NCBI RefSeq assembly: GCF_964340395.1
Contig: NC_135569.1
Span: 9,909,040-9,973,039 of the forward strand
Reading direction: 5' to 3'
Source: Glandiceps talaboti
Taxonomy: Eukaryota > Hemichordata > Enteropneusta > Spengelidae
Length of the DNA: 64,000 nucleotides
Shown: piece after piece, positions 1 through 12,250 of the stretch
Layout of the letters: every line of letters starts with the position of its first letter
Position numbering within the stretch: the first letter of the stretch is position 1
Notes under the pieces: model-generated
The model's database searches: none
What the model was told of the DNA's origin: nothing
The model's input: the letters and a program-made list of their open reading frames with translations, nothing else
Made by a program: the position numbers and the translations under genes

Positions 1-701
1 TATAGAGCCATCATTTTGCTTACATATATTGCCCAGCACAATCACAAAACAAACTTGTCGAAAATGTGTAGATTTTATCATATTGTGTTTGTCTTTCAAG
101 TTCGTCTATAACGTGTCTTTCCAACTGTTCCCCAGCCATACGAAACAAGATTTGTAAAGGTAACAGTTGATGGTAGTATTGGTGGTACCAGTGGTATTGG
201 TGGTGGTCGGCCATCACTGACGAAAACAATGGGTGAACTTTAGAATATTCGTGCTGTCAAAAAGGAATAAGATAAAAAGTTATTATGATTGTTGCTCTGT
301 GTGCGCGTGCTCCACTGATACTAGTTAAACAGCAATTAGAAATACCATAAAGAAATGCTTTACACTGAAGGGAATAAGCACTCAGGCCTCATGAATATTC
401 ATTTCACAATGTTACCATGAATATAGAATAAGGCACAATATCAACGTGATGTTTTTTCTGATATCCCAAGGAATTGTAGGTGGTGTAAAATCATGAAATG
501 ACTCTCCAGAGTCCTTAGTTTACGAAAATGTATCTGGTTCCTAGAATGGCACTACTCTTCAAGATATACCTTACAAACAATCCAGTACTTTAATTTGTCT
601 TACATATAAAACGCGAGAAATCTCCTCCTATATACACCTGTGTTTAGCAATAGCAACTAAGGAGGAAATAAGCAACAAACAATCTTGTTGAGAAATCCAA
701 T

Positions 702-866
702 ATGGCGTCGGTGAAGAGTGCCCGCACACAACGAACGTTAGAAATACAGCTGGCTTTCTTCAGTATACTAATACTGTACTATGCAGTCAATTGTTCTATC
801 TGTAATGATTTCATAGAAGGCATGTGGCGAAAAGAACATTATACATGTACTAGAATAGTGCTGTAA
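702..866 (+). CDS. putative small secreted or membrane-anchored ORF (54 aa)
   Basis: An ATG in good context (ccaatATGG) opens a 54-codon frame. Residues about 14-32 are hydrophobic (LAFFSILILYYAV), followed by cysteines in NCSICNDF, which resembles a signal peptide or signal-anchor exon. A TATA-like motif (catataaaa) lies near 603-611, about 95 bp upstream, which fits a core promoter. The frame runs to a stop at 864-866 but could instead be a first coding exon that splices out near a GTAATG at about 802. I found no matching downstream exon on this strand and recognise no family. It is on the strand opposite the lectin exons, so it is not part of that gene. It may be a chance ORF. Confidence 0.25.
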   Translation: MASVKSARTQRTLEIQLAFFSILILYYAVNCSICNDFIEGMWRKEHYTCTRIVL

Positions 867-1206
867 TAGAAGTTGTAGGTCTACAGGTATTTTCTCTTGG
901 GTTAAAAAAAAACTTATAAATCAGCTTGTATGAATTATCAATGATTTCTACCTGTCTCTGAGTAGTGCTGTGACCAAACAAACTTTTCAATAACATATTA
1001 CGGAACAAAAACGAGTACAAATCTTCACGTTTGTGTTGACTACTATGTCTGCCATGGTTTCCTTGGTGATCTTGTTTGGAAGAGTGGTAGAGTGCTCCTA
1101 ATAATAGATTCAGGACAGGGTTATTATTTCTGTTCCCTTTAATGTTAATCTATATCACTATCGTTCATATCTCTATGTATTTATGGATATCACAACAGAT
1201 GTTGAT

Positions 1207-1207
1207 T

Positions 1208-1248
<41 letters not shown>

Positions 1249-1302
1249 GATGGTGATGGTAGTGGTGGTGGTGGTGGTGGTGGTGGTGGTGGTGGTGGCG
1301 GT
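1207..1302. repeat. (GTT)n-(GGT)n compound microsatellite
   Basis: An uninterrupted GTT run passes through a short TGATGG stretch into a GGT run. Long frames over it on both strands (poly-Val, poly-Thr) are products of the simple repeat and not genes. Confidence 0.95.
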
Positions 1303-1967
1303 ACCCCAAACTTGTCCTACGTGTTTGACTGGTCCATGAACTTTGATTAGTTCCTGGGGAACTATTTTCACTGTCTTCACCAGAATCTTTTTTCCGTTAC
1401 TGTCAAAGATTGGGTTTTTTTTGGTTCACTTTCTTGTGGAATAAAGTCCAATTCTATTCATTCTTGTTTTAAACAAAACCAGTTTTTGTAGTTCAATGGT
1501 TCATATTGCCCGGCCCGACGTGATTTTCCGTACCAACCCAAATTATGTCAAGTAGTTTGGTGTACAAGGTGTAATAAAGCTATGGTGAATAAGTAAATGG
1601 GCTTGCAAGTTCCAGGTTTAATCCGATGAGCTGTTGCCATGGTTACTCAGACTCGTGCATTGTGTAAATTAGTCAGACTCTTGAGGTCCTAAGGTCTGAA
1701 AACCTAGCAAGTAAACTATGTAACGCTATGAATACCTCACAAGTAAATGTGTACGCGCAAAATTGTTTCTGAGCAAGAATTTACATAATGATTTATGAAA
1801 GAGGTAAAATTTAACATGGTGCATGGTGGTCATAACTACACAGAGATCTCCATGCGACAGAACATGCTTGTCAACAAACAAACGTCACTTCCGCAATCAC
1901 TGGACATGCGCATAGGACGATTACAACACTTTAAACTTCAGTAAATGACCGGTATCACCAACCTCAC

Positions 1968-2637
1968 CTGGACTGTCACATGTGAAGTACACCTCAAGAT
2001 ATTTATAGATTCCATTACAGGGATCACCATAAATCACATTGTTGGCCTTCAGGTGACAACTGTTCTGCCCTTCACAATGCTGCTTTACTATGTCAGTTGT
2101 ATGTTGCCCAGAGCACTTGGTGACATTATGGAGTGATTCTGATCCGTAAGGATGTTGGCATACGTGTTTAGATAGTCGGCCGTAGTTCGCACTTACAATC
2201 GTCATCACCTGACCACCTTTCTTACATTGGAGAGTATTATTTTTATTTTCACAGATGATTCCAGCATCTGAAAAATACCAGACGAGTAAATGGGATGTTG
2301 TGTATCTGTCGTTAGAATGACAAATTCATTCCTATTGTGACATCTACTAAGACGGTGCTGCATGCTGTCATATTTGCTAAGTTCCAAGTAAGTGTCTCTC
2401 TCTTTATCGATTGTGCAGCAGTAGTGGCGATTGATTTATTCGACCTACCTAATTCACAATGTACTTCCCTTCCATCGTCTTTATCGTAGAATTTAGCCAC
2501 GCATCCACCGCAGTAGTCGGGGCGACATTCTGCCTCGGGGTCAGCAGTGCAAACAGCGCCCTCAACGTCACAAGGACTCACAGTACAGTTTACAAAAGGC
2601 AACCCAGGAGGACAGTCAGGTTCCTCGAGAACGATTC
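1968..2637 (-). CDS. partial modular lectin gene: CGGC cysteine-rich exon plus SUEL lectin exon
   Basis: Two internal exons are visible. The upstream one (2449-2637) starts after a tttcatttcag acceptor and ends at a GTAGGT donor. It encodes a cysteine module beginning DCPPGLPFVNC and containing PDYCGGC and KFYD, a motif common in invertebrate secreted and extracellular proteins. The second exon (1968-2267) starts after tatttttcag and ends at GTGAGG. It encodes a full rhamnose/galactose-binding SUEL lectin domain with the hallmarks SANYGR, then CEGQNSC and GDPCNGIYKYLEVYFTC. All three visible junctions are phase 1, and the split codons join cleanly (G+AT gives Asp), as expected for shuffled extracellular modules. 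From family knowledge, SUEL domains bind L-rhamnose or D-galactose in egg, venom, mucus or adhesion-type receptors. The signal-peptide exon and 3' exons are not identified. The 3' part may lie left of the window, so the full domain architecture is unknown. Confidence 0.85.
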
Positions 2638-2826
2638 CTGAAATGAAAGTGGAACATTCAAATAACAATTATTCAATTGAAGATAAATGATGTAGTAGAA
2701 CTAAAATACTATGACAAAATTTATTTAGTAATTATTAATATGTGGTGTTTATCTGTCCGACAACCTGTCCGTCTTTCCACAGACAAGGAAGAAACTTGCC
2801 CGCCCTGTCTGTGGTATATCAGATCT

Positions 2827-2879
<53 letters not shown>

Positions 2880-2890
2880 GTCTGCCTGTC
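2827..2890. repeat. (GTCT)n microsatellite
   Basis: About fourteen GTCT units, the last ones degenerate. The surrounding 2640-4400 interval is the upstream intron or 5' region of the minus-strand lectin gene. I could not identify its first exon there. Confidence 0.95.
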
Positions 2891-4400
2891 TCGTTTATCT
2901 AGATATTAATGCGTCCAGCTACTTTCACTGCTCGTCCGTCCGTCTATCTGTCTCTACCACATTTTATAATTAACCAATAATAATTGTTTAAAACCGACTG
3001 AACTATTGAAGTTGTTGTACTTGAACATCAATTGTTGTTGTCCCTGCTGTTATATTGTTTGTCAATAAACACGGCATCGTGTTTAGAGTCCTATAGTATG
3101 GCATCTTATAAAGTACGTTCTGACTTTACTATTTCTGGAATGCATGACGTAATGGAACGTACGACAATTCTATAAGTCTGAAAATGTAGAGCTCTGTGAA
3201 AATGTTAGCTAGGTATACAGGATAGTTTTTTTAAACTTCGGACCAACACGTCGACAGTTTTATTTGCTAGTTGTTTTTTTCAACACAGTTCATAGTATGA
3301 TAAATTTGTAGAAAGAACTACTGCATGGCTGGCATAATTTAAACCTACATTAAAGACATAGAAATGTTTATTCGAGAATAAACCAATCGTTTGAATAACA
3401 AGTTTAACTTTAGTATAAAATGTCCAAAGTTCATAGTACATCCTTCGAAAACTTAAAGCCGCCATTTTCTGTTGTCGCAAAATGGTTGCTTTGTTTATCT
3501 GTAACAATCCCGATGCCGTGAAAAATAAACATTCAGTACATATTTTTCACCGCGTTATTGTGTCTGACATGTTCTATATTAGTAAAACGGAAGACAGAGT
3601 GGTTGCTCTTTTTATCCACAGAGACCACTTCAGTTCAAAAACCAATTTGAAAAATATAATCAATGTATGAAGTGAAAAACAAACGTATTACAAGAATATA
3701 CACGTACACACAATTATGTAAATTGCTTATTAGATAGACTTCAAAGGACTATATATTAGACAAAACAGTCTATAAATTATACTTCAGATGTCGAAAATAT
3801 AATATTTCATCTTCCGGTAAAAGCGACCTTTCGAACTCGTTATACACCGTAACAAGGCGATTTGTATGTTTTGCGCTGTTCGTATGATTTTTGGGGTAAA
3901 ATAAACTGACATGCAGACAACGGGTCAAAATATGGTTTACCTTGGCAAGTTCTCGTCAATATGAAAACAAACACCGCAATATCCAGCCAAACCACCGATG
4001 CCATTATTCACCAGCTTCGCTATTAAAGTTCGACGTCACACTGTTGAATGACACCTCTTTGTTTGAATGTGTGTTTTTGTCACGTTGGTTTCCGGATCAG
4101 AAGGTAAGGCGATATGGCCAGGGTATAGTACATGTCTAGATGAAAGTATCTTTGAATTCAAGCGACTGAGCACAAGGAGAAGAACTATGCTATTTAACCA
4201 GCGGCCGTGCACTTAACCTTCAACATTCAGAGAAACTGTCAAGAACAAAGAAATATGTTGTGGCTATTTTAATGGTGGACACTCTCTACTCGTATGCGTA
4301 CAGTTTCTTAGTTGTTTGTGAGTTTATATACTGACTTGAGAACAGTGTCTTTGTTCTACTGTCGCCAACACCGTTTGAAGTGTGTACACACAAGTACATC

Positions 4401-5100
4401 ATGGAAAATCCAAGTAACCTGACGACTAACAGTTCCGGGAATAACATACTTTCTCAAAACTGTCGGGCTGAGTGGCCAATATCTGTCTGTACATTTGCCA
4501 ACATTTGCGGTTTGATCAGTACGGCGATATGGTTTATTGTACTCTTTCCCCAACTCGTCAAGAATTGGCGTCGAAAATCCGTCGTAGGACTAAGTATTCT
4601 ATGGGCAACAGCAAATTTCACCGCTTCTCTCATCAACCTGTTTTTCGTTTTCCGTGTTGTCCAACTGCCTCTTTACATCAAAATCTCTGCAGTTTACATG
4701 CCTACATTAGAAATATTACTGTTGATTCAATTTTGTGTGTATGGAACTGACTACTCTTCAAAAGCTAAGTGGATATATTTAGCGATATGTTTGTTGGTAT
4801 GGGCAGTCATTATAATGGTTCAGCTTATCACAGATATTTATGGCCTGTTTCAATGGGGCGCCATTATTCTTTGGTCAATCGAAACATTTCCACAGGTAGG
4901 TCAAAGATTACGTTAAGATCACAATAACAACCTCTATGTATGTATGTATGTATGTATGTATGTATGTATGTATGTATGTATGTATGTATGTATGTATGTA
5001 TGTATGTATGTATGTATGTATGTATGATTGTATGTATGTATGTATGTATGTATGTATGTATGTATGTATGTACGTACGTACGCACGTACGCACGTACGCA

Positions 5101-5131
<31 letters not shown>

Positions 5132-6606
5132 ACGCATACATTGTTTTCCGTTGTATATTTATGTAATGCATATTCAGTATCTCATTTGGTATTTATTCAT
5201 AATCTTCAAATAGTTATTTCACTTGTTGGTAATACATGTACAGTATTGATTTCTTTATGTATATACAATGCAATTTAGGACAATAGCCTCACCAGACTGA
5301 CTAACACGAAACTAAGCCCAGCTGGCTAATCAAGCGGTTCACTGCAGCTCAGCATAGTAATTAAAAAAGCATAATACACAGAGAGGAAAAGGAGTATGAT
5401 TAAGAAGGTGTGATAGTCAAGGTCCTATCACGTAAATCCTACCAGAAAAAAAATCTAAAGCTAGTTATTAGACATTAGATATTATCTAATTTAATTCATG
5501 TACACCTGTGTGCACTTACGTTATGATTAATTGATCTCCACAGGTGATACTCAATATGCAGCGACAGTCAACAAGTGGACAGGCTACAAAATCAGTTTAT
5601 CTTACCCTGGTGGGAAAAACAACCGACTTTTTATCCAATTATCTCTTGGTTGTTCCCATCCAATACGTCATAATGATATATTTTTCAAGTACTATGGGAT
5701 ATTTTAACGGTATTCAGTTGTTCTGGTATTGGAAGAAGCGTGATCAAGTGTCAACAACGCCACTTACGTCAGGTGCAAATACTGGAGAAAGAGTGCAGGA
5801 TGTTCCAGACATGAGCAAAGGCGAATATATGTATTTTACAAATGATGATGAGGTATGTGACGTCACATGTACATGTTTATTAAAGAGTACAGTACACATA
5901 GTGATGACGAGGTATGTGACGTCACATATTTATAGGTGTTTGTCACAAAAGTCTGAGCACACATTAATGATGACGATGTTTGTGACGTCACGGACACTTG
6001 TGTGCGACACAGTACAGAAAACAATGATGACGAGTTTGTGACTTCACATATGTTTGCGACATCATGGTATACGTACTGTACACATGCATGATGACAGGAA
6101 ATGTTACGTCAGACTATTTGAAAATCTATGAATAATGTTCACATCAACCATAACATCAACAAAACCATCTTCAAAATCGCAAACATACCAAGAAATCAAA
6201 GAAACGGCTAAATTATGACTCAAAGCTGAGAAAAGAGAAATAAAAACAAAACAGTTTTGTTTTAATATAAATTGTACGGCTCGGATAGCCTTTTTTACTA
6301 CTTAAATGTTTACGTATCTTTCAGGCTGTACCAATTCCTGACGTCACTACACAGCTTGATGACGAAGACAACAGTAGTTCAAACAACGAGGCTGTACCGA
6401 TATCACGAATTCACCAACTTGCTGCTCTACTTTGTTCACTTCCAGTGAGATTTTCCCTTATTATAACGTTGGCTGCGATTATGGTTGGCTTCATTGTAGC
6501 CCTAATATGGAATACAACAGGGTACATTGCCATCCTCGCACCCACTGGTATTGGTGTGGTACTAGCGACCTCTATAGTTTATCGCAAGAAAGTTAAAGGG
6601 TACTGA
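4401..6606 (+). CDS. PQ-loop repeat membrane protein (SLC66/cystinosin-like), 3 exons, 361 aa
   Basis: Exons 4401-4895, 5544-5852 and 6325-6606 join in phase 0 with good GT-AG sites (CAG|GTAGGT, cacag|GTG, GAG|GTATGT, ttcag|GCT). The ATG at 4401 is chosen because it is the first in frame and has A at -3 and G at +4. The protein has two PQ-loop motifs: LFPQLVKNWRRKSVVGLS near residues 50-70, and ETFPQVILNMQRQS spanning the exon 1/2 junction near residues 161-175. These sit within about seven hydrophobic helices, the usual PQ-loop topology. A polar linker (about 225-300) is followed by two more hydrophobic segments that are not part of the core fold. From family knowledge, PQ-loop proteins export amino acids or cystine from lysosomes or act as sugar/ER transporters. 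The substrate here cannot be told. An N-terminal NLT/NSS stretch offers glycosylation sites. Confidence 0.85.
4936..5130. repeat. (ATGT)n then (GT)n compound microsatellite in intron 1 of the PQ-loop gene
   Basis: About 30 tandem ATGT units with one interruption near 5026 give way to GTAC/GCAC variants, then a (GT)n run at about 5103-5130. It begins about 40 bp downstream of the exon 1 splice donor. Confidence 0.95.
5843..6050 (+). repeat. tandem repeat of splice donor plus TGACGTCA box (exon 2 end into intron 2)
   Basis: The exon 2/intron 2 boundary sequence GATGAYGAG|GTATGTGACGTCAC occurs again about 59 bp later, and two decayed copies follow. The TGACGTCA octamers are at 5858-5865, 5917-5924 and 5983-5990, with a TGACTTCA variant at 6039-6046. 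The first two copies each hold an identical GAG|GTATGT donor. TGACGTCA is the palindromic CRE/ATF consensus. Whether the site is functional here is inference. Confidence 0.75.
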
Positions 6607-7186
6607 TATCGAAGTGCGCATGCGCAGTCCGTGCAAATAACGTTGACGTCAAAACTGTAGAACACAACTGCTATACTGTTACATACTCACAGAAAGCTTA
6701 CTGTAATCAAAAACTGCATGTCACGGTACACCAACCACTTGTCAATTTAATACGTAACCGTAACTCTTTCTCAAATACAAGTGATTCAAATTCAACATTT
6801 TCACTTTTCTTTATTACGTCAGTATACATTGAATTGTTTTTGCAACTTTACGAACTTTGACATGTATCACAACTTATGATGCATTGCATGCTTCGTCTTA
6901 AAGGACGGTGGTTCAGTACCGTACCAGGTCATCACGTTATATAATCAGTGAAACCATGACGATCATTCAATATGATTATTCTTTTGAATGACCAACATTT
7001 TCTACAGCTCTACCAGAGAACGGTTTTTCATACCTAAATTTTCATCTTAATCCGTACTTGGCCTTCCCTCGAAGGCGTTATGTAATGGCCGGAGAGTCAC
7101 TCCCAAGTTCACGCATTAGTGTTATCTTATCGGTTTTATGATCACAGATGGTCACCATTACCAAACCTTATCTGTATCGTGTCGAT
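6607..7186. other. 3' region of the PQ-loop gene and spacer before the Harbinger element
   Basis: No further coding signal is seen. A TGACGTCA is present near 6642. The last three bases (7184-7186, GAT) are the left copy of the transposon target duplication. Confidence 0.6.
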
Positions 7187-7222
7187 GGGTGCGTTTGGGC
7201 GCACTGTTCTTGACACGAGAAC
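7187..7222 (+). repeat. left terminal inverted repeat of the Harbinger element
   Basis: 36-bp TIR matching the complement of 14188-14223 at 34 of 36 positions by eye. It is GC- and CpG-rich relative to its surroundings. Confidence 0.88.
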
Positions 7223-7316
7223 CGTCGTCGGGGGCAGGCTTCCGAGTACACGCGAAAGCCATTTGCAACACTCGTCGCCCAAACGACTTTAGCCTCGCTC
7301 TGGTGCGTACACAAAG

Positions 7317-9181
7317 ATGGCAGTGTTGATGCAAGCAGTGATAGCTGAATTTGTGCGGGAATTTATGGACGATGATGAGGAAGTGGTGGTGGAAAATGAC
7401 ATTCTGCCTGTTGTACTCGCCTTACGTTTTAACAGACGAGAAACTACACCCAAAATATACAATTATGCTGAGGAAGTTATCCCACAGTTCACACCAGAAG
7501 ATTTTCGCCAACATTTTCGTCTGTCAAGAACAACATTTGAAATAGTTTTGCACCAAATTGGGCCTAATCTGGAGAGTCGTTATCGTGGTGGTGAAGAACC
7601 CATCGTCAGTTCCAAACAATTGCTGATATTTCTTTGGGTTCTTAGTAATAAATCCAGCATGAGAGAGGTTGCTCAAACGTTTGGTGTGTCAAAGTGGGCT
7701 GTTCACGAATGTTGCAGGCGAGTTGCAGACGCCTTGCTACTTCTGAAGGTAAGCATTTATATATGAATCTTGATGACATGATATAGCCGTGGATTTATTA
7801 CCAGTACATCTATGATATAACGTAGGGCTCCCTTGCTTCTATCCTGGACTTAGTGCCTTTATGGCAGTGTTCTGTATTTGCATGATTTTGTTACATTGAA
7901 ACACATGTAAGCAGTACCAACCAATTACAATTTACATGTACGTTTCTGAACATGTAAATTTATAGTGCTCATCATGTTTACTGTTGAAAATAAAATAAAA
8001 TAAAGTAATATTTCCAATTGCACCGAAAAAAATGAATAATTGATAGCTTTCCATAAATCATCAAAGTGCTAGATATTCTATTATAATCATATTTCATTGA
8101 CCATCACGATGAAGTGGACAATCTAACTGAAAATTAAACTCACCAAATGATACCATGTTTTGTCTTTCCACATCTTGTATCAAAAAGTACATTTAGAAAT
8201 GTAAATTTCTGGATTATAATCACTTGTCTGTTTTATGATGTATGTTAAGTTTACAGATATTTTTAAAAGATATGTTTTGTTTCAAATTATTTCTTAATCC
8301 TCTGTTCATTTTATGATTGTAATTGCATTTTGTTCTTGTGAAATTTATATAGTTCTGTTTTTCCCTTTTTTGGAGCACCATATGTTAAAGTAGAACTTCA
8401 TCTATATTCTTGAATCTTCATTATTAGTATTTATAGTGTATTTTATATGGATAACATTTCATTTTTTGTCATTTTATTTTTTTCCTAGGCTCATTTAATA
8501 CAGTGGCCAGACCGTGAGAGGTTAAATGCAATAGCTGCATCAGTACAAGAAACCAACCTTTTTCCTGGAGTGGTAGGCTTCATTGATGGTACTCATATCC
8601 GTCTTACCAATCTACATGATGCCAACGCAAATGATTACGTCAACAGAAAAGGCTATAAATCAGTTGTTCTTCAACTTGTGGTAGATGATTATATGATTAT
8701 CAATGATGCATATGTAGGGTGGCCTGGCTCTACTCATGATGCTAGGGTCCTGAGAAATTCAGAATTTTTGCGTAGTGCAGAGGTCAACATACCAGAAGGG
8801 AAATATATTTTTGGAGATTCTGCCTACCCAATCAAGCCATGGCTTATTACACCAATTAGAGACACAGGTTTCTTAACACCCCCACAAAGGAGATTTAATC
8901 ATACTCTCTCTTCTTGTCGTCAAGTTGTAGAGCGAGCCATTGGACACCTAAAGGGTAGATTCAGAAGACTTCAAGATCTGAACAGTCCAAACATTGATAC
9001 AATTTGTAAATTGATAATGTGTGGTTGTATTCTACACAATGTATGTATAATGACTGATGATGATGTTGAATCATTCATTGACATTGATCAGGTCCAGGAT
9101 GGCAATGAGTACCCAAACATTTTTCATAATGATGTAACTGGTGTTAGGATTCGAGATAGGCTTGTGGCATTGTTTGTCTGA
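7317..9181 (+). CDS. Harbinger transposase (HARBI1-like, DDE_Tnp_4), 2 exons, 374 aa
   Basis: Exons 7317-7748 and 8489-9181 join in phase 0 (CTG AAG|GTAAGC ... cctag|GCT CAT). The N-terminal part (residues about 60-144) has a helix-turn-helix-like region: FRLSRTTFEIVL, then QLLIFLWVLSNKSSMREVA, then FGVSKWAVHECCRRV. The DDE nuclease core shows GFIDGTHI (Asp177), GSTHDARVL (Asp228), FGDSAYP (Asp254) and VVERAIGHLKGRFRRL (Glu292). The catalytic triad is probably Asp177, Asp254 and Glu292, with 37 residues between the last two. The length is close to that of vertebrate HARBI1 (about 350 aa). It cuts and pastes the element with the help of the Myb-like partner encoded at 12251-13922. There are no stops or frameshifts, and it is probably functional. 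A domesticated HARBI1 gene is unlikely because the TIRs and target duplication are intact. Confidence 0.93.
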
Positions 9182-9720
9182 GCTCGATAAAACAACTGGC
9201 AATGAAATGTCACACACATTTTTCACAACGTAGATGTTTAGTGCATACATGTCTCATGGTTAACATTTTGTTAAGTAATTTCAAAGTTAGTCTCCAAGTT
9301 TACTTCACTTATGGAAGTGTGCAGTAAAGTACTTACAGATTTTGCGATCTTATCACAATTGGATACTGATAATGAGTCTATGCATTTGCCTGAATGAATA
9401 GACAACTTTAGGAGTTTCCTGCTTTCTTGACTAAGTAAGTGTTGGTTTCTTTTTAGAGATATATGCTCATCAATTTTGTGTTTGAATGAGTCCTTGTAAA
9501 TACCTGCAAATTATAACTATGAAAGAATACACATGATCAAATGAGAATTACTTCTTATCATAGCAACAATATCATTCAAAAATTCACAGGACTAGTATTT
9601 TTACTTGTCTCCTTATACTTCCCAACTGCAGATATTACTTCTATAATAACTTGTATGTCCCATGAGTGAAATGTCAAACCAACTTTAACTATTGCTGTAA
9701 GTTCAGTTGTGATACTAGTC

Positions 9721-9755
<35 letters not shown>

Positions 9756-10798
9756 CAACAACATAAAATTGCAGGATGTAAAACTTTCAAAACCAGATAA
9801 CTTTATTAAATAACCATCAAACATCGAAAGAAACAAGAAACATTAATGAAATATAAAATTAAAGGGGTTTTGTAATGTTTAACCATATTGCACCACAGAT
9901 GCAGTGACATACCTGTACATAGGTTGCTGTGCTATAGAACAACCTGGTTATAGGATATGTGAGATCAATAGTTCAATATAGGATAAAGTTAGGCCTCAGA
10001 TTACCCCCTTCCTCATCAACTTCAAAATGAATTGGCCAAAATTGAAAATTCTTATATACTCTGACCAAACTGCTAATTTGAACCAAAATGTTTTTTGAAA
10101 AGGTTTTGAATAATGAAATGTGATAAATGTCATTGATTTCAAAATAGAAATTAAAAAATAGCATAAAATGTTTTGTGTACTACAGCTGTTTCAGAACTAG
10201 ATTACTAATTAAATTCACTTACTTCTGGCTATGTTGTCCTGTATATTGCTGATAACATGATAGCCTTGAAAATAAATATTCTAATACCAAGGAAATGTAA
10301 TATTACGACCTGCTAACAAAATTTTACTCGCAGTATACAGTCGCCCAATGTGGGTACTAGATTTAACATATTGCAGGTGAGATGGAAAATCTAATTTTCC
10401 CCATAACTTTGCATTGTGTCTGTACTATAGAAGTCCTGGCTACAGTAAGTAACCCTTTACTAGGTCGTCATCAAACAAGTCAGTGTTTATTACTTTGTTT
10501 ATCAGTCATTCACATAATATGTTCTCAGAGAATCTGAGTAATATTGGGTTCACCTTGGAATATATTTCATTCTTGGTAGCTTATGGCGTAAAACAATAGC
10601 AAGACAAAAGAAGGTTTCACATGTAACCTGGTAACATCTATTACACTTGGTGATGGTCACATGTATCAGAGAATAAGTGAAACACAAACACAGAATGGTC
10701 ATTTTTGATAAGAAGACATGTAGTTCATAGTATAGCTAGGCCAAGTAACAGTTCAATAGTTTGTACATGTATGATAAATCAACACAATAGGGGTGGAT

Positions 10799-11190
10799 GA
10801 GATCAATAGTTAAACAATCTAAATTGTTTTACTTAGGCCTCAGACACACTTCCCCTACCCTCTTCTAACTAAATTGGTCAAAATTCAACTTTGTTGCACA
10901 CAGCACAATCAGTATGTAGTATTTGTAGTGCTATGAATACAAAGCCAGTATGTAGTGAGGAAAAAATAGCTCTTTTATTGGCACTATAAATGTATTTTAG
11001 AGCCATGCATAACACAATTTTTTCCATTTTTCAATTTGACATTTTTAGAAATGTTTGTATTGGGGCAGATTTCATTATAAAAGTAAAATCTTCTTCATAC
11101 ATGTAGATTATATGAGACCTCCCTCACCCCAAACCCACACTAAAAGAATTTAGTTTTTATCCTACTTGCACATTGAACTATTGATCTAAA
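10799..11190. mobile_element. inverted-repeat element with GATCAATAGTT ends
   Basis: The left side reads gagatcaatagtt and then taggcctcag about 25 bp on. The right side, complemented, reads tagatcaatagttcaat, then a ggataaa block. A related segment at 9961-10050 (gagatcaatagttcaatat ... taggcctcag) shows that the sequence is dispersed. This is probably a non-autonomous DNA element. Its exact ends were not fixed. Confidence 0.5.
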
Positions 11191-11616
11191 CCTGAACTTC
11201 TAACAGAGATGATTGTATTTATTGTACCTTATATGTACAAAAATGTATAGGAACTAGACTAACTACATCTATATACATGGACATTGAATATCCAATATCT
11301 AGACGTAGGCTAAGTCAGGCACTTTCATTTCATTCACAGTGTTTGCCACATTATGCACATATTATTTCAAAGTGTCCTAAATTGGTTATGTTTGTGCACA
11401 ATTCAACATGTTCAGGTCAATGGAGGAACAGATTTTAGAGCCAGTACTGTAAATATTGATCGCTCCCTTACTGGTGAGGGTATAATTACTAGTATGTTAT
11501 TCTCCAATCAAAGTTTTCTTCGTGACCTGAAGGTTGTCACTACGAGTCAATAGGTCACTCATACTGGTATTTTCCTTGGTTGAACAAAGAAAAATATTGG
11601 GAATAACATTTAATTA

Positions 11617-11962
11617 AAGAGGCCATATGGATGGGGATTTGTATTTATTTTGTATTTCTTATTTCTATCATGGCGTCTTACTTGACAAATCACTGTGAAA
11701 CAACATAGACCAAGTCTGTGTTTGTAACTCATACATTGCAAATGATTAAGAAATGTTTATGTGTAAAGTGCGTGTTATTGTACATACAATAACAAACTTT
11801 TTTTTTTTTTTACACATAATGTAGCTTTTTGCAATCTAGGTACAAACACAGACTTGGTCAATGATGTTCCATGTTGATTTTTCAAATAGGAAGCCAAGAT
11901 AAAATTGTTTTTGAAATAAAAAATAAAAAATAAATTCCAAATCCTCATCCATATGGCCTCTT
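11617..11962. mobile_element. foldback MITE copy A (ccatatggatg family)
   Basis: The ends are AGAGGCCATATGGATGGGG and its complement, with TTAA on the left and TTAG on the right. The centre is also roughly palindromic (the cagacttgg/ccaagtctg pair). It is nested in the Harbinger element, so it inserted after that element arrived, or was carried in with it. Confidence 0.8.
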
Positions 11963-12250
11963 TAGTAGGGAATGTGATAAACATTTAGAAAAATGTATGC
12001 AAAAAGCAACAAATATGCCTAGCAACAAGAGCACACCTATAGCAACAGTCAAATTATGATATATATCAAATACAAAGACAACAAAAGGGATTAATAGGTG
12101 AGTTGAAAAACATTCAAAAAGTGCATGCAAATATGCCTAGCAACGAGAACATATTGATAGCAATGGTGACATGGGAATGTTTAACAATTCAAATTTTACA
12201 GTTGTACTACACCATTGGGGCTATTTTTATGTTTATTTTATATGTGTTAT

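Larger units (their letters stand above)
9182..12250. other. non-coding interior of the Harbinger element with nested short repeats
   Basis: No coding exon is recognised. It contains an (AAT)n run (9718-9765), an inverted-repeat element (about 10799-11190, with a related partial copy at about 9960-10110), a copy of the AGTGGCCATATGG foldback MITE (11617-11962) and two copies of a TATGCCTAGCAAC-containing segment (about 12000-12060 and 12120-12180). Confidence 0.6.

Noticed and set aside
20-229. 69-residue minus-strand frame, possible 3' exon of the lectin gene
   Set aside because: No lectin or cysteine pattern, weak acceptor, and phase could not be tied to the phase-1 donor at 1968.
3280-3507. 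Minus-strand frame with ATGGCGGC start (about 3466), possible first exon of the lectin gene
   Set aside because: Encodes no signal peptide, lacks a convincing phase-1 donor, and cannot be connected to 2637.
4864-5278. Several overlapping frames on both strands across 4.9-5.2 kb
   Set aside because: Entirely produced by the ATGT/GT microsatellite (repeated MYVC or THIH units); no independent coding evidence.
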